A DNA stretch of 64,000 bases from Rhynchopus sp. YZ270_cl-10 (GCA_964035575.1 OZ037915.1:620001-684000), one strand, 5' to 3'. Shown: positions 20,225 through 30,208, counted from the first letter of the stretch. Made by a program: numbers and translations. The notes: generated by a model not told the origin, from the letters alone.

Positions 20225-21436
20225 TCACATACACACACATTGGCCCTTGATACGCCTGTGCACATATTCTGACACAACACTGCTCGATCCGGTGACGTTG
20301 ATGCTGCATTTACGTAAGTTACAACCATCCAGTACTCCGTGGCCTATGTGCGTCACACTCGCCCACCCAGATAAGTCAAGTGTTCTCAAAGCCTTGCAGT
20401 TGAAGAGGAAATGGTCCGCTATGCGCGTCACATTCTTCCACCCAGATAAGTCCAGTGTCGTCAACGAGCTGCACAGGGTCGCGAAGCAGTTTCCAATGTG
20501 CGTCACATTGCTCCACCCGGATAAGTCAAGTGTCGTCAACGAGCTGCACTTACTGAAGAAGTGTTCCCCTATGCGCGTCACATTCTTCCACCCAGACAAG
20601 TTGACGGTTTGCAATGCGGTGCAGTCGGAGAGGAAGTGGTCCCCTATTTGCGGCACACTACTCCACCCAGATAAGTCAAGTGTGGTCAACGAGATGCAGC
20701 CATGGATGAAGTTGTCCCCTATTTGCGCCACACTGCTCCACCCAGCTAAGTCAAGTGTCGTCAACGAGGTGCAGCTAGAGAAGAATATCATGCCTATTTG
20801 CGCCGTGCTGTTCCACCCAGATAAGTCAGCGGTTCTCAATTCGGTGCAGTTCTGGAGGAAGCTGTCCCCTATTTGCGTAACATTGCTCCACCCAGCTAAG
20901 TCAAGGGTTCTCAACGTGCTGCAGTCCTGGAGGAAGCAGTCTCCTATTCGCATCACATTCTTCCACCCAGATAAATCAACGGTGTGTAATGATCTGCAGT
21001 TGGAGAGGAAGTAGTCGAGTATTTGAGTCACAGCCGGCACACCACTGAGATCAAGTTCTTCGAACGTACCACCAGACAAGAATCCAGAGGGAATCTGAGC
21101 GACAACTTCCGCCTGCAGAAACAAATGAACCAGCATGGGATCTGTCAGACGTTTGAACCTGTCTGTCGTCAGATTTGTCTCACCCAAGTCACGAAGAGCT
21201 GCAATGGCGTCGTCCTTCTGCGACTTCGTCTTCGTCAGCACAACTGTGTCCCCAGCACTCAGCTGCGTCGTGTCGTCTCCGTCAGCCAGCACCTTCCCTC
21301 CAAAGCTCATGTCAAAGCTGTCTTCGCACAACTCTGCTGCAGACGCCACCTTCTGCCGTATGTCCGCAATTGTATCATCCACACCCACATCGACTGTGTA
21401 CTTCTCTCCGTCTGAGGTCTCCACACATATTTCCAT
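20225..21436 (-). CDS. UBL plus leucine-rich-repeat protein 1 (10 LRRs)
   Basis: 403 residues. The start MEICVETSDGEKYTVDVGVD at 21436 follows a candidate trans-splice acceptor (AAAACAG, about 14 nt upstream); the open codons further upstream are leader. Residues 1-70 read as a ubiquitin-like beta-grasp fold (VDDTIADIRQKV, then GGKVLADGDDTTQLSAGDTV) without a terminal Gly-Gly, so it is not expected to be conjugated. A helical linker (AIAALRDLGETNLT) leads to ten 25-residue repeats of the BspA/cysteine-containing LRR type, consensus L.TLDLSGW..VT.IGD.FL..C. The tail ends near HRRIKGQCVCM. Paralogues at 23607 and 25497 share the UBL almost identically. Likely a ubiquitin-system adaptor or intracellular LRR receptor. 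Function not established. Confidence 0.8.
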   Translation of the reverse strand: MEICVETSDGEKYTVDVGVDDTIADIRQKVASAAELCEDSFDMSFGGKVLADGDDTTQLSAGDTVVLTKTKSQKDDAIAALRDLGETNLTTDRFKRLTDPMLVHLFLQAEVVAQIPSGFLSGGTFEELDLSGVPAVTQILDYFLSNCRSLHTVDLSGWKNVMRIGDCFLQDCSTLRTLDLAGWSNVTQIGDSFLQNCTELRTADLSGWNSTAQIGMIFFSSCTSLTTLDLAGWSSVAQIGDNFIHGCISLTTLDLSGWSSVPQIGDHFLSDCTALQTVNLSGWKNVTRIGEHFFSKCSSLTTLDLSGWSNVTHIGNCFATLCSSLTTLDLSGWKNVTRIADHFLFNCKALRTLDLSGWASVTHIGHGVLDGCNLRKCSINVTGSSSVVSEYVHRRIKGQCVCM

Positions 21437-21709
21437 GGTTTTGTGTCTCTCTGTTTTGTGCAGGTGTTTTCGGTGGTGGGAGAAGAAACAACAACAAGGT
21501 AAGGGATACGTACAACACCTCCGCATTGGCCTCATGCGGGAAGGTGGTTGTGACGCGGGGCACTATGACTTTGTGGATGTACTTCAATCAATCCTTAGCA
21601 TCCTGACCAGAACCACACAGGGATACACGCCCCTCCCTTCACCTTCATCCCACGACATAACGGAAACAGTACCTACCTGTTGCCCTATCGACACAACAAC
21701 GCCACTGTG

Positions 21710-23005
21710 TCACCCCACCCCAGGCACATCCGCAGCAAGCACCCCCCGCAGCTGCGCAGCTGTCGCGATGCTGTTCTCTGCGAGCGTCCTGTCGAGCGCC
21801 TCACGCAGGGAGGCCTCCGCGTCCGCAGGGTTGCTGTCGACACACCGCGCTGCTGGGAGCAGATGCTGTGGTGGGGGCGGGAGGAGGGGCGGCTCGGGCA
21901 GGGGTACCGCTACGGGCTGCGGCACGGCACCTCCAGACACACCACCACCACCACCACCCCCCTCCAAGGGCGTCCCACCCACAGCCACCACCGGCACCCC
22001 CACGCCCCCCACAGGGAACGCAGTGGAGGCTTGCCCCATCGGTGCCCGCACTGCCCGCACCACCCCACCCCTCCGCCCTGAAGAGAGCTCAAGAGAGGAG
22101 AGTATCGTGGAGGTCACCCGCAGCCCGCCCCCGACCGCTGTGATCACCGCATCCTTTGGATGGAGGGGGCGCTTCGTGGGGATGGTGTAGGTGTCGTTCG
22201 TGCCCTCCTGCACAGCAGCAGGGTTGAGTGGGAGGAGAATAGGGAGCCCTTTGGTGCGTCCGTTGAGAAGCGTGGCTGAGAGGTAGGTCGCTTCTGAGGG
22301 GAGGGAGAGCAGGAAGGTGGTGTGCTGTGGTGCGTACAACGCCCCGGTGTGAGGTATGGTGTCGTTCGTTGTGAGGGGGTGGTAGGTGTCTTTTGGGTTG
22401 CCTCCAGGCCTCCACTCCACCTGCACCGCCATCTCAGGCACTACAATGCCAAATACCACAACCCCACCACGCTGCACCACGCGAATCGCTTCCACCACAA
22501 CCCCAACCCGCACACAATACGACCCATCCCCACTTCCCACCACCTTCCCTCCCCACACCGCACCCACCCTTCTCACCGTCCCCCCACCCCCTCGAACCCT
22601 CCTTCTCAACGCACAACCTATCAAAGCCTCCTCCTGACCCATCTTCCACTTCCTCCACACCGCAGGGACGTCAGAAGAAGAAGCGAACACATCGTCGACA
22701 GATTCGATAAATTGTGTGACAGCGGCTTCTGGGGTGTTCACAGAGCGCGTGAAGGTGCCTCCTTGCAGGGCGGACAACAGCTCGCCCGGAGGCTTGTGGG
22801 GCGTAGATTCAGAGAAGACCTCGTGTAGGACCTTTAGTAAGGACATATCCTGGTCGTGGTGGTTCATGTCCAGGAGACGACGTGGTGGAGCAAGCGCAGT
22901 GTTCGCGGTGCAGACCAAGAGGTGTGTCACGTTCGCGTCGCAGGGCACGGCAGAGCCGCACAGAGGGCAGGCTCGTGTGGTGCAGCTCGCACTTCGCTCC
23001 GGCAT
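21710..23005 (-). CDS. UBZ4-like zinc-finger protein with Gly/Pro-rich region
   Basis: 431 residues from MPERSASCTTRACPLCG. ATG 23005 lies 17 nt after TACAG, itself behind a T-rich tract. Residues near 13-32 (CPLCG ... H...C) match the spacing C-x2-C-x11-H-x3-C of the Rad18-type UBZ4 ubiquitin-binding finger. The middle (about 150-330) is a hydrophobic beta-rich region of unknown fold. A Gly-rich then Pro-rich stretch (about 345-395) precedes a helical C-terminus. It sits head-to-tail upstream of UBL-LRR gene 1, 275 bp away, and its 5' end is also found upstream of UBL-LRR gene 3, so the two genes duplicated together. A link to ubiquitin signalling is inferred from the finger and the neighbour. 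No enzyme motif is seen. Confidence 0.6.
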   Translation of the reverse strand: MPERSASCTTRACPLCGSAVPCDANVTHLLVCTANTALAPPRRLLDMNHHDQDMSLLKVLHEVFSESTPHKPPGELLSALQGGTFTRSVNTPEAAVTQFIESVDDVFASSSDVPAVWRKWKMGQEEALIGCALRRRVRGGGGTVRRVGAVWGGKVVGSGDGSYCVRVGVVVEAIRVVQRGGVVVFGIVVPEMAVQVEWRPGGNPKDTYHPLTTNDTIPHTGALYAPQHTTFLLSLPSEATYLSATLLNGRTKGLPILLPLNPAAVQEGTNDTYTIPTKRPLHPKDAVITAVGGGLRVTSTILSSLELSSGRRGGVVRAVRAPMGQASTAFPVGGVGVPVVAVGGTPLEGGGGGGGVSGGAVPQPVAVPLPEPPLLPPPPQHLLPAARCVDSNPADAEASLREALDRTLAENSIATAAQLRGVLAADVPGVG

Positions 23006-23013
23006 TGTGTAGA

Positions 23014-23240
23014 TGTCGCATTCTGTATTAAAAAAAGTTGACTTGAAATACAAAAGTCCTCTCATGTACCGGGAACCATGAAGCACTACATAGCAGCACT
23101 GCGCGGTTTACATCTGATATGGGCTACTCCTGCTTCCGCGCATCAGCCAGATGAACGAAAGGATTATTGCAAACACAGGGATATCAATCCCGTGACGTAG
23201 GGTCAGGTTGGGGTCCGTTTCGCAGTGAAAAAAGCATTGC
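23014..23240. repeat. Short dispersed repeat (TCTCGTG-head family), at UBZ gene acceptor
   Basis: GTTGACTTGAAATACAAA at 23037 begins a block related to 47842-48110 through TACATCTGATATG.GCTACTCC and the CACAGGGA...TCCCGTG hairpin (23174-23194). On the minus strand its T-rich edge runs directly into the TACAG that would serve as splice acceptor for the gene starting at 23005. Confidence 0.65.
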
Positions 23241-23256
23241 TGGGAGGTAGGAGGAC

Positions 23257-23549
23257 AATGGGGTGGGGACAGGGGAACGTGAAGAGGACGGGGGTGTATT
23301 AAACGTTTGTACCGAGATAAGGGATGAATGGCAGAAGGGAGGGGGTTTGGGAAGGTAGTGTTTTCACGACTGGTAATCCGCCAGAAAACACCACTAGTTT
23401 AGCACTATGTCATTACGACTAGTATTTCCGCTAGTCGTGCCCCTGACGATCCGCCGTGTCATCAAAAGAAAGGGTTATAAGATGAACCTAAGCCCCTCTG
23501 TGAGCAAGTCACCTTCAAAACAAAACAAAAAGACTCTTGAAAACATACT
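23257..23549. repeat. 290-bp dispersed repeat, copy 1
   Basis: Nearly identical to 28984-29275. It includes the run GGATGAATGGCAGAAGGGAG, paired CGACTAG/CTAGTCG blocks, and the head motif TTATAAGATGAACCTAAGCC. It is the largest clear dispersed repeat in the gene-free zones. Confidence 0.85.
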
Positions 23550-23606
23550 AAGGCTGTTGTTTGAACGGCGTAATCACCAGCTGACCTTGACATAGATTCT
23601 CGTGCA

Positions 23607-24518
23607 TCACATACACACACATTGGCACTTGATACGCCTGTGCACATATTCTGACACAACACTGCTCGATCCGGTGACGTTGATGCTGCATTTACGTAAG
23701 TTACAACCATCAAGTACTCCTTTCCCAATGTGCGTCACACTCGCCCACCCAGATAAGTCAAGGGTTCTCAAAGCCTTGTAGTTGAAGAGGAAGTGCTTTG
23801 GTATGTGCGTCACACTGCTCCATCCAGACAAGTCAAGGGTTTGCAATGCGGTGCAGTTCTGGAGGAAGCGTTCCCCTATTTTCCTCACATTCTTCCACCC
23901 AGATAAGTCAAGTGTCGTCAACGAGCTGCAGTTGTAGAAGAATGCGTTACCGATGTGCGCCACGCTGCTCCACCCAGATAAATCAGCGGTTCTCAATGCG
24001 GTGCAGTAATGGAAGAAGCAGTCCCCTATGTGCGTCACACTGCTCCACCCAGATAAATCAACAGTGTGCAACGAGCTGTGGAAGTCGAGGAAGTAGTCGG
24101 GTATGTGAGTCACAGCCCGCACACCACTGAGATCAAGTTCTTCGTAGCTGCGAGCGCTCAAGAATTCAGAGGGAATCTCAGTGACAACTTCCGTCTGCAG
24201 AAACAAATGAATCAGCATGGGATCTGTCAGACCTTCGAACCTGTCTATCGTCAGCATTGTCTCGCCCCAGTCACGAAGAGCTGCAATGGCGTCGTCCTTC
24301 TGCGACTTCGTCTTCGTCAGCACAATTGTGTCCCCAGCACTCAGCTGCGTCGTGTCGTCTCCGTCAGCCAGCACCTTCCCTCCAAAGCTCATGTCAAAGC
24401 TGTCTTCGCACAACTCTGCTGCAGACGCCACCTTCTGCCGTATGTCCGCAATTGTATCATCCACACCCACATCGACTGTGTACTTCTCTCCGTCTGAGGT
24501 CTCCACACATATTTCCAT
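23607..24518 (-). CDS. UBL plus leucine-rich-repeat protein 2 (6 LRRs)
   Basis: 303 residues, start MEICVETSDGEKY at 24518 with the same AAAACAG acceptor context as its two paralogues. The UBL (1-70) and helical linker are close to gene 1, with small changes such as DWGETMLTIDRFEGL. Six 25-residue LRRs follow, exactly four fewer than gene 1, and the C-terminal cap (NLRKCSINVTGSSSVVSEYV) is the same. The size step is therefore a clean loss or gain of whole repeats, keeping frame. Same inferred role as gene 1: a ubiquitin-linked adaptor or LRR receptor, unproven. Confidence 0.8.
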   Translation of the reverse strand: MEICVETSDGEKYTVDVGVDDTIADIRQKVASAAELCEDSFDMSFGGKVLADGDDTTQLSAGDTIVLTKTKSQKDDAIAALRDWGETMLTIDRFEGLTDPMLIHLFLQTEVVTEIPSEFLSARSYEELDLSGVRAVTHIPDYFLDFHSSLHTVDLSGWSSVTHIGDCFFHYCTALRTADLSGWSSVAHIGNAFFYNCSSLTTLDLSGWKNVRKIGERFLQNCTALQTLDLSGWSSVTHIPKHFLFNYKALRTLDLSGWASVTHIGKGVLDGCNLRKCSINVTGSSSVVSEYVHRRIKCQCVCM

Positions 24519-25063
24519 GGTTTTGTGTCTCTCTGTTTTGTGCAGGTGTTTTCGGTGAGGGAAGAAGAAACAACAAAAAGGCAAGTGATACGTGGGACAC
24601 ATATCCTCATTGTCGTAGCTCAAATTTGAACCGGACACAGTGGAGCTACCACGACTTAAATTATTTACTGGTAAAGCTACTGGTTCAAATTTTACAGTAA
24701 ACTGACTGGCAGTGCCAGTAAAATGACATCAACAGAGTGCAGGCCAATGTGCTAAAAGGAGGGATGTGCGGGTGTGGTGTGCAAGAAACAGCAAACAGTT
24801 ACAAGGGGAGAGGTCTTTTGTTTTGTATTGAAAGCTTTGGTGCATCAGCACTGCACTTAAGCAGCGCCTGCATGATACCCCACACCGGCAGGGAAGTGGT
24901 TGAAACACACTGCTTTGACACAACATCAAAAAAGGGGTACGGGGGCACACTGTCACAAACAGGAAGATATCAAACGAAACATTGCCAGTGAAAGGCCATA
25001 GTATTCCCGCCCCAGCCTTCCGCTCAATATCCTCACTATCGTTTCCCACTCCCTTCGGTTTTC
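24519..25063. other. Intergenic between UBL-LRR genes 2 and 3
   Basis: The shared 5' leader continues a short way (acceptor and pyrimidine tract, to about 24600). The rest is unique DNA with no recognisable gene. A minus-strand frame of about 106 codons at 24729-25049 has no family resemblance. Confidence 0.4.
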
Positions 25064-26250
25064 TTTACTTTAAAAAACAAACATCGAGCCTGTCGATACT
25101 GCGCTGCCCACAACCCTTCTGAGAGACCTTTCCGTGCACCGCATAGTGCTGTCCTTACGTCACTGTTGACCATACTTCTTTGTTCTTACCATTCCCCATT
25201 CCCCAATCCCCAATCCCCACCCCATTGCCTTACTTTGCTTGCACAACCCAATCAAAAAATACCAAACAAATATAACTATTTAAAACTGCGCAAGCGAAGC
25301 GAGGGTAGTTTGAGATATGAAACAACGTTGCATGACAAACAAATTGTATGACAATTCCTTTTCTGGAAAATGCAAACTCAAAATGAAAAGAGTGCTAAAA
25401 CGCAGCCTGGTCCTGCTCATACAAAGAGTGGACGTTGAGTGGTACGCACTGTAAGAGAACGAGACGGTTCACAGCCTCGAGAAAGAGTCTCGTGGATCAC
25501 ATACACACACATTGGCCCTTGATACCCCTGTGCACATATTCTGACACAACACTGCTCGATCCGGTGACGTTGATGCTGCATTTACGTAAGTTACAACCAT
25601 CAAATACTCCTTTCCCAATGTGCGTCACACTCGCCCACCCAGATAAGTCAACAGTGTGCAACGAGCTGTGGAAGTCGAGGAAGTAGTCGGGTATGTGAGT
25701 CACAGCCCGCACACCACTGAGATCAAGTTCTTCGAACATGCGACCTCTCAAGAATTCAGAGGGAATCTCAGTGACAACTTCCGCCTGCAGAAACAAATGA
25801 ATCAGCTTGGTATCTGTCAGACCTTTGAACCTGTCTGTCGTCAGCCTTGTCTCACCCAAGTCACGAAGAGCTGCAATGGCGTCGTCCTTCTGCGACTTCG
25901 TCTTCGTCAGCACAACTGTGTCCCCAGCACTCAGCTGCGTCGTGTCGTCTCCGTCAGCCAGCACCTTCCCTCCAAAGCTCATGTCAAAGCTGTCTTCGCA
26001 CAACTCTGCTGCAGACGCCACCTTCTGCCGTATGTCCGCAATTGTATCATCCACACCCACATCGACTGTGTACTTCTCTCCGTCTGAGGTCTCCACACAT
26101 ATTTCCATGTTTTTGTGTCTCTCTGTTTTGTGCAGGTGGTTTGGGTGGTGGGAGAAGAAACAAAAAAGGTAAGGGATACGTACAACACCTCCGCATTGGC
26201 CTCATGCGGGAAGGTGGTTGTGACGCGGGGCACTATGACTTTGTGGATGT
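25064..26250. repeat. Segmental duplication containing UBL-LRR gene 3
   Basis: From ACTTTAAAAAACAAACATCG to GACTTTGTGGATGTACTT this matches 19792-21590, covering 3' flank, coding region (minus eight internal LRRs) and 5' flank. At about 26252 the match jumps to the sequence at 22964 near the start of the UBZ gene, so about 1.38 kb of the source is absent here. Confidence 0.8.
25497..26108 (-). CDS. UBL plus leucine-rich-repeat protein 3 (2 LRRs)
   Basis: 203 residues starting MEICVETSDGEKY at 26108, with the same acceptor context as genes 1 and 2. The UBL domain is essentially the same as in gene 1, followed by the helical linker and only two 25-residue LRRs: the first (FEELDLSGVRAVTHIPDYFL) and the last (GWASVTHIGKGVFDGCN). 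The same C-terminal cap closes it. It is eight repeats shorter than gene 1 and four shorter than gene 2. Two repeats are too few for a normal solenoid, so it may act as little more than a UBL with a capped stub, or be on the way to decay. The frame is fully open. Confidence 0.75.
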   Translation of the reverse strand: MEICVETSDGEKYTVDVGVDDTIADIRQKVASAAELCEDSFDMSFGGKVLADGDDTTQLSAGDTVVLTKTKSQKDDAIAALRDLGETRLTTDRFKGLTDTKLIHLFLQAEVVTEIPSEFLRGRMFEELDLSGVRAVTHIPDYFLDFHSSLHTVDLSGWASVTHIGKGVFDGCNLRKCSINVTGSSSVVSEYVHRGIKGQCVCM

Positions 26251-26266
26251 ACTTGGAGATCACAGT

Positions 26267-26310
26267 GCAGGCTCGTGTGGTGTAGCTCGCACTTCGCTCT
26301 GGCATTGTGT
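26267..26310 (-). pseudogene. 5' remnant of the UBZ-like gene
   Basis: Start codon (26305) and about 12 codons (MPERSASYTTRAC) match the beginning of the gene at 21710-23005. The rest, including the zinc-binding residues after the first Cys, is gone and the sequence continues into the 5' flank of UBL-LRR gene 3. It is a deletion by-product of the segmental duplication, not a gene. Confidence 0.75.
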
Positions 26311-26319
26311 GCATATGAT

Positions 26320-26656
26320 GCTTCCCGGGGGGTGTGCGTTTCACAATTTTTCACAAAATGTGACAAGTTTTCACAACACCGCCCGCTGAGACAAAGAACC
26401 GCCCCAAAAGCGCAAGAAAGGGAGAGGGTTTGGTTTCACTGTATTTTTATAACTTGGTACTATTTTTTTTGTATTTTTTTTTTTTTTTTAGTTGCCGAAA
26501 GATAAGGGTGCTGCGTTTTTGCACCACACAGATCTGTTACTTGTGGATTACCCGGGACCTAGGTCTCAGATAGAGAGGGGGAGGTGGGGGGGGTTGTGAA
26601 GAGATTATTGTTGTGACCCACGGTTCTGGAGAACCAAGCGACTCTGCTCTCAATGT

Positions 26657-26698
<42 letters not shown>

Positions 26699-27572
26699 AC
26701 CGAAGCCTTTTTATTTGTAAGACAGACGTAGTTCCGAAAATCACCTACCCAAGGTACGTATTCTCAATATCACCCACAAAAGGATTTTATTTTTTTGGCC
26801 TTTTTTTAAAATCTTCCCTTCCCCACACCCCTTTTGTTCACAAGGATACTTTTTGTATTTGGCGGTACTTTTTTTTTCTTCTGTATGATGAAGAAAACAG
26901 GTTTTCCCTTACTTTTTATCCCTCCATTACCTGTCTTTGCGTGTATCCACAACCTCCCCATCTTACCATAACAGCATGCAAGATGCAAGATACAGATACG
27001 GTTCGCGCAATGAGGAAGAAAGAGGGGGTGGGGGCGGGGGTGAGGGGGGGAAAGGGGAAACTTAATGTACTCTCAAATGCGTGCTTTACCACAAAAAATC
27101 GCACGATTTCGAAGAGTACCCTGAGCCTTGCTCAGTCGCCTTGAAAAACAACAATGAAAAAATTATGAAAGAAAAGAAGAAAATAAAAATACTCGTTTTT
27201 TACGCACCCAGGGGTCCTAACGCTGTTCTCAAAAAAATTAAAAATGGTAACTTCAAGGTCACTTCTCGTTTTTTGGGGAGGGAAAAAAAAAACTTTCCCC
27301 CCTCAGAGGAACAACAAAAGTGAGGTCGAAAAGGTGCAAATTCCTCGGACATACACCGGACGTTGGTTATCGCCGTATCATAGGGACAGAGTACTAGATA
27401 CGATTTTTTTTTTGTGAGGCAATTTCGCGGTGTCGCAGTCTGATGCCACCGTTATGCTTCTTACCACGAACAACACAACACAGCCATAGGCAGATGTTTT
27501 GGCAGATGTTTAGTGGGTGTCAGCCTTCTTATCAGTAACCTCAGTACATTAATAAAAGAAACGGCGGTCATG
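26320..27572. other. Gene-free, homopolymer-rich
   Basis: Long T runs (about 40 T near 26658-26697) and purine-rich stretches. Open frames here are low-complexity. No gene, RNA or element could be assigned. Confidence 0.5.
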
Positions 27573-27584
27573 TCACCCAAAGGT

Positions 27585-27850
27585 TCCTGGCGAAGCCACG
27601 GTACGCAACATTTCTAAAAAATGTTGACATAAAATGGCACTGTCGTTGGTAATTATCGTCAGTTTCCGTAAATTACTTACGTATTTTGCTAAAACGAAAG
27701 TTTCTGGCGAAGCCACGGTACGCAACATTTCTAAAAAATGTTGACATAAAATGGCACTGTCGTTGGTAATTATCGTCAGTTTCCGTAAATTACTTACGTA
27801 TTTTTCTAAAACGAAAGTTTCTGGCGAAGCCACGGTACGCAACATTTCAA
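27585..27850. repeat. 118-bp tandem repeat, about 2.3 units
   Basis: TTTCTGGCGAAGCCACGG recurs near 27588 (variant), 27707 and 27821, with an interior containing AAAATGTTGACATAAAATGG and GTAAATTACTTACGTATTT. The core GCGTACCGTGGCTTCGCC is also found at 37360 and, shortened to GCGTACCGTGGCTTCGC, at 38500. Confidence 0.85.
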
Positions 27851-28337
27851 AAAAATGCGCTTAAAATTGTGGCAACCTGCAGCCCTGCAGACCCCTGATC
27901 TTGGCAAAAAAGAAAAAAAATTCCCGGACCCTCCAACGTGTTCCCGGTGTATGTTAAGCATCCGAGGTCACTTCGTGACACCGGATTTCAAAAAATAAAA
28001 ATAAAAAGGTCACTTTTTAGGGCACTTTTCGAAGGTCACTTCGAAGTGACCTTCGGATTTCAAAAAAATAAAAAAGGTCACTTCAGAAGTGGTAAAAGTT
28101 ACCACTCTTAGGACCCCTGTACGCACCTTCCCATCTAAAATAGCCCCGAAAAACCCCCTTTAAAAGAAAAAAAAATACGGACACAGGAAACCAGTATACC
28201 CACTGTGCAACTCTGCTATTCACAAACTCACCCCAGGGGGTACGTGGACCCCCATCCCCTAACTCCTCCAAAATTGAAACAATATCGAAACTCTTGGTAC
28301 TCCCCTTTCCCCGATTTTGTTTTTTTGTTTTTTGTTT
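27851..28337. other. Gene-free repeat debris
   Basis: Several short reiterations of AAGGTCACTTCGAAGTGACC type (27965-28085), with inverted GGTCACTTC/GAAGTGACC pairs. No gene is seen. Confidence 0.5.
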
Positions 28338-28402
28338 TTTTGATAAATTGCTGGAGCAGTGTAGTTGCCTCGGTTGTGTTGCCACAGTTGTGCAATCTCT
28401 CC
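28338..28402. repeat. T-tract repeat TGATAAATTG...TCTCCACT
   Basis: TTGATAAATTGCTGGAGCAG, GTAGTTGCCTCGGTTGTG and TGTGCAATCTCTCCACT also occur, diverged, at 35588, 51768 and 51975, each preceded by a T run. On the opposite strand each copy ends in an A tail, as a short retroposed element would. Confidence 0.6.
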
Positions 28403-28857
28403 ACTGTATTTTTTTTTTTTTTTTTGAAAAGTGTAGACACATCCCTGTGTGAACGCACTTACTTTTTTAATTTTTAATTTTTTCATCTTTTGCGAAACAG
28501 TAAACGCTTGACAGCCCCACCCAGAGTCCGTAGACAAAAAAAAGAAAAAAAAATCGTCATTTTTTTGTGAAATCGAAAAGGAAAAAAAATTATTTGAACC
28601 ATCAAGTGGTTCAGTATCTAGGGGAGTGGGGTGCGGGGTCAAAAAGAGAGAAGTGGGTCCTCTATATTTCTCAGTTTTTGTGTGCTTTTTTTTTTTTCCT
28701 TTTGTTTGTTTGTTTTTTTTAGTCAACACATTTTAGTGTTGTTTTGTTTATGAACAGAGGGGATTTTTTTTAAAAAAATTAAGCGGCACAGCTGTGTAGT
28801 GCATGCTATCGTATAGGGGTTGTGAGAAGAGTGTGGGGGGATTCTTTTTCATTTTTC

Positions 28858-28910
28858 TTTGAACACTTGGTTGTATCAGTGTAGACACCCGAGGATGAAC
28901 TCCACTTTTC
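28858..28910. repeat. T-tract repeat GAACACTTGG...GAACTCCACT
   Basis: Second T-preceded family: TTTGAACACTTGGTTGTATC and GTAGACACCCGAGGATGAA, related to 35666, 48900 and 62822. Shares the ending CTCCACT with the 28338 family. Confidence 0.55.
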
Positions 28911-28983
28911 TTACCTTTCTTTTATTGACTAAACCCCGGGGGAACAAAACAAACTCGTCCCTGCAAATGAAGAGGGACGTAGA

Positions 28984-29275
28984 CAATGGGTGGGGACAGT
29001 GGAACGTGAAGAGGACAGGGGGTGTATTAAACGTTTGTACCGAGATAAGGGATGAATGGCAGAAGGGAGGGGGTTTGGGAAGGTACTGTTTTCACGACTG
29101 GTAATCCGCCAGAAAACACCACTAGTTTAGCACTATGTCATTACGACTAGTATTTCCGCTAGTAGTCCCTCTGAGGATCCGCCGTGTCATCAAAAGAAAA
29201 GTTTATAAGATGAACCTAAGCCCCTCTGCGAGCAAGTCACCTTCAAAAACAAAACAAAAAGACTCTTGAAAACAC
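28984..29275. repeat. 290-bp dispersed repeat, copy 2
   Basis: Nearly identical to 23257-23549, 5.7 kb away, with unrelated flanks. Confidence 0.85.
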
Positions 29276-29419
29276 AAAGCTGTGTAAGATGTGCACACCT
29301 CTTTCACCATGTATCGCTGTGTGTTAACAAAAAAAATATTGATGATCTTAGAGGTGTCGTGCACGCGATTTCCCCTTTTTTGTTTCAGTGTGCACCCACG
29401 GTTTTTCGTTGTTATTTTT

Positions 29420-29650
29420 TTCTTCTGAGACGACTGAAAAGAAAAAGAAAAAAAGATCGGGTCTTTTGTTTGTGCGCTCAAAGCCGGGAAAACAAAAAGG
29501 TGAAAAAATGTGTTAAACTGAAGTACGGTTGTTGTGGTTAATTGAGTACTCAAAGAAAACAAGCAAGCTTCTGTTTTTTTTTCAATCCGTTTTGTTTGCC
29601 CTGCAGCGCTGCCTCCAATCTTTTTAGAATTGTCAACAAGCTGTTTTATC
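29420..29650. repeat. Dispersed repeat, copy 1 (pair with 36060-36250)
   Basis: GATCGGGTCTTTTGTTTGTG and CCGTTTTGTTTGCCC / GCGCTGCCTCCAAT are shared with 36080-36235 in the same order and spacing. Confidence 0.65.
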
Positions 29651-30208
29651 AAAAAAAAACACGCCTCACGCCTCACTCTATAACCAAGACTACAGCCGTA
29701 GAGAACAGAAAAGAAGAAAAAAAAAAAGAAGGGAAAAAAAAACGTTACTTCGCCCTACCCTATTCTGGTTTTTAATAAAAACTGCTTTTCTTTTTACAAT
29801 ATATTGAGGGGGCCTGCCCTTCTCGTTCATTTTTTGTTATCATTATGGCAATCGACCATATCCCCAAAGGGCTACAATACTAACCATGACCGTACACTTC
29901 TTTATTCCCTTAGAGTTGCGTCAACATATCACTTCGTTAAACTAGAGTATACTCAATGTCGACAATTTCCCCCCCTTTTTCTTCTTTTTTTTTAATTTTT
30001 TTTTCAGAATTTTGCTGTTTTTTCCCCCCCCGAGAACAAAGATACCCTGGAAAACAGCCCCAAAAAAAAACAAAAAAAACAGGAAATTTGTATTCAGATT
30101 TTCGGAATTTGTCGGATTTAAAGAAATGCTTTGCTTTTCTTCCTCCACAAGAACCCATCTCTCTCTCTCTCTTTTCCCCATTTTTTTTTTTTTTTTTTTT
30201 TAAATATC

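Noticed and set aside
29203-29676. 157-codon minus frame
   Set aside because: Made of two dispersed repeats (23257 family and 36060 family) and homopolymer runs.
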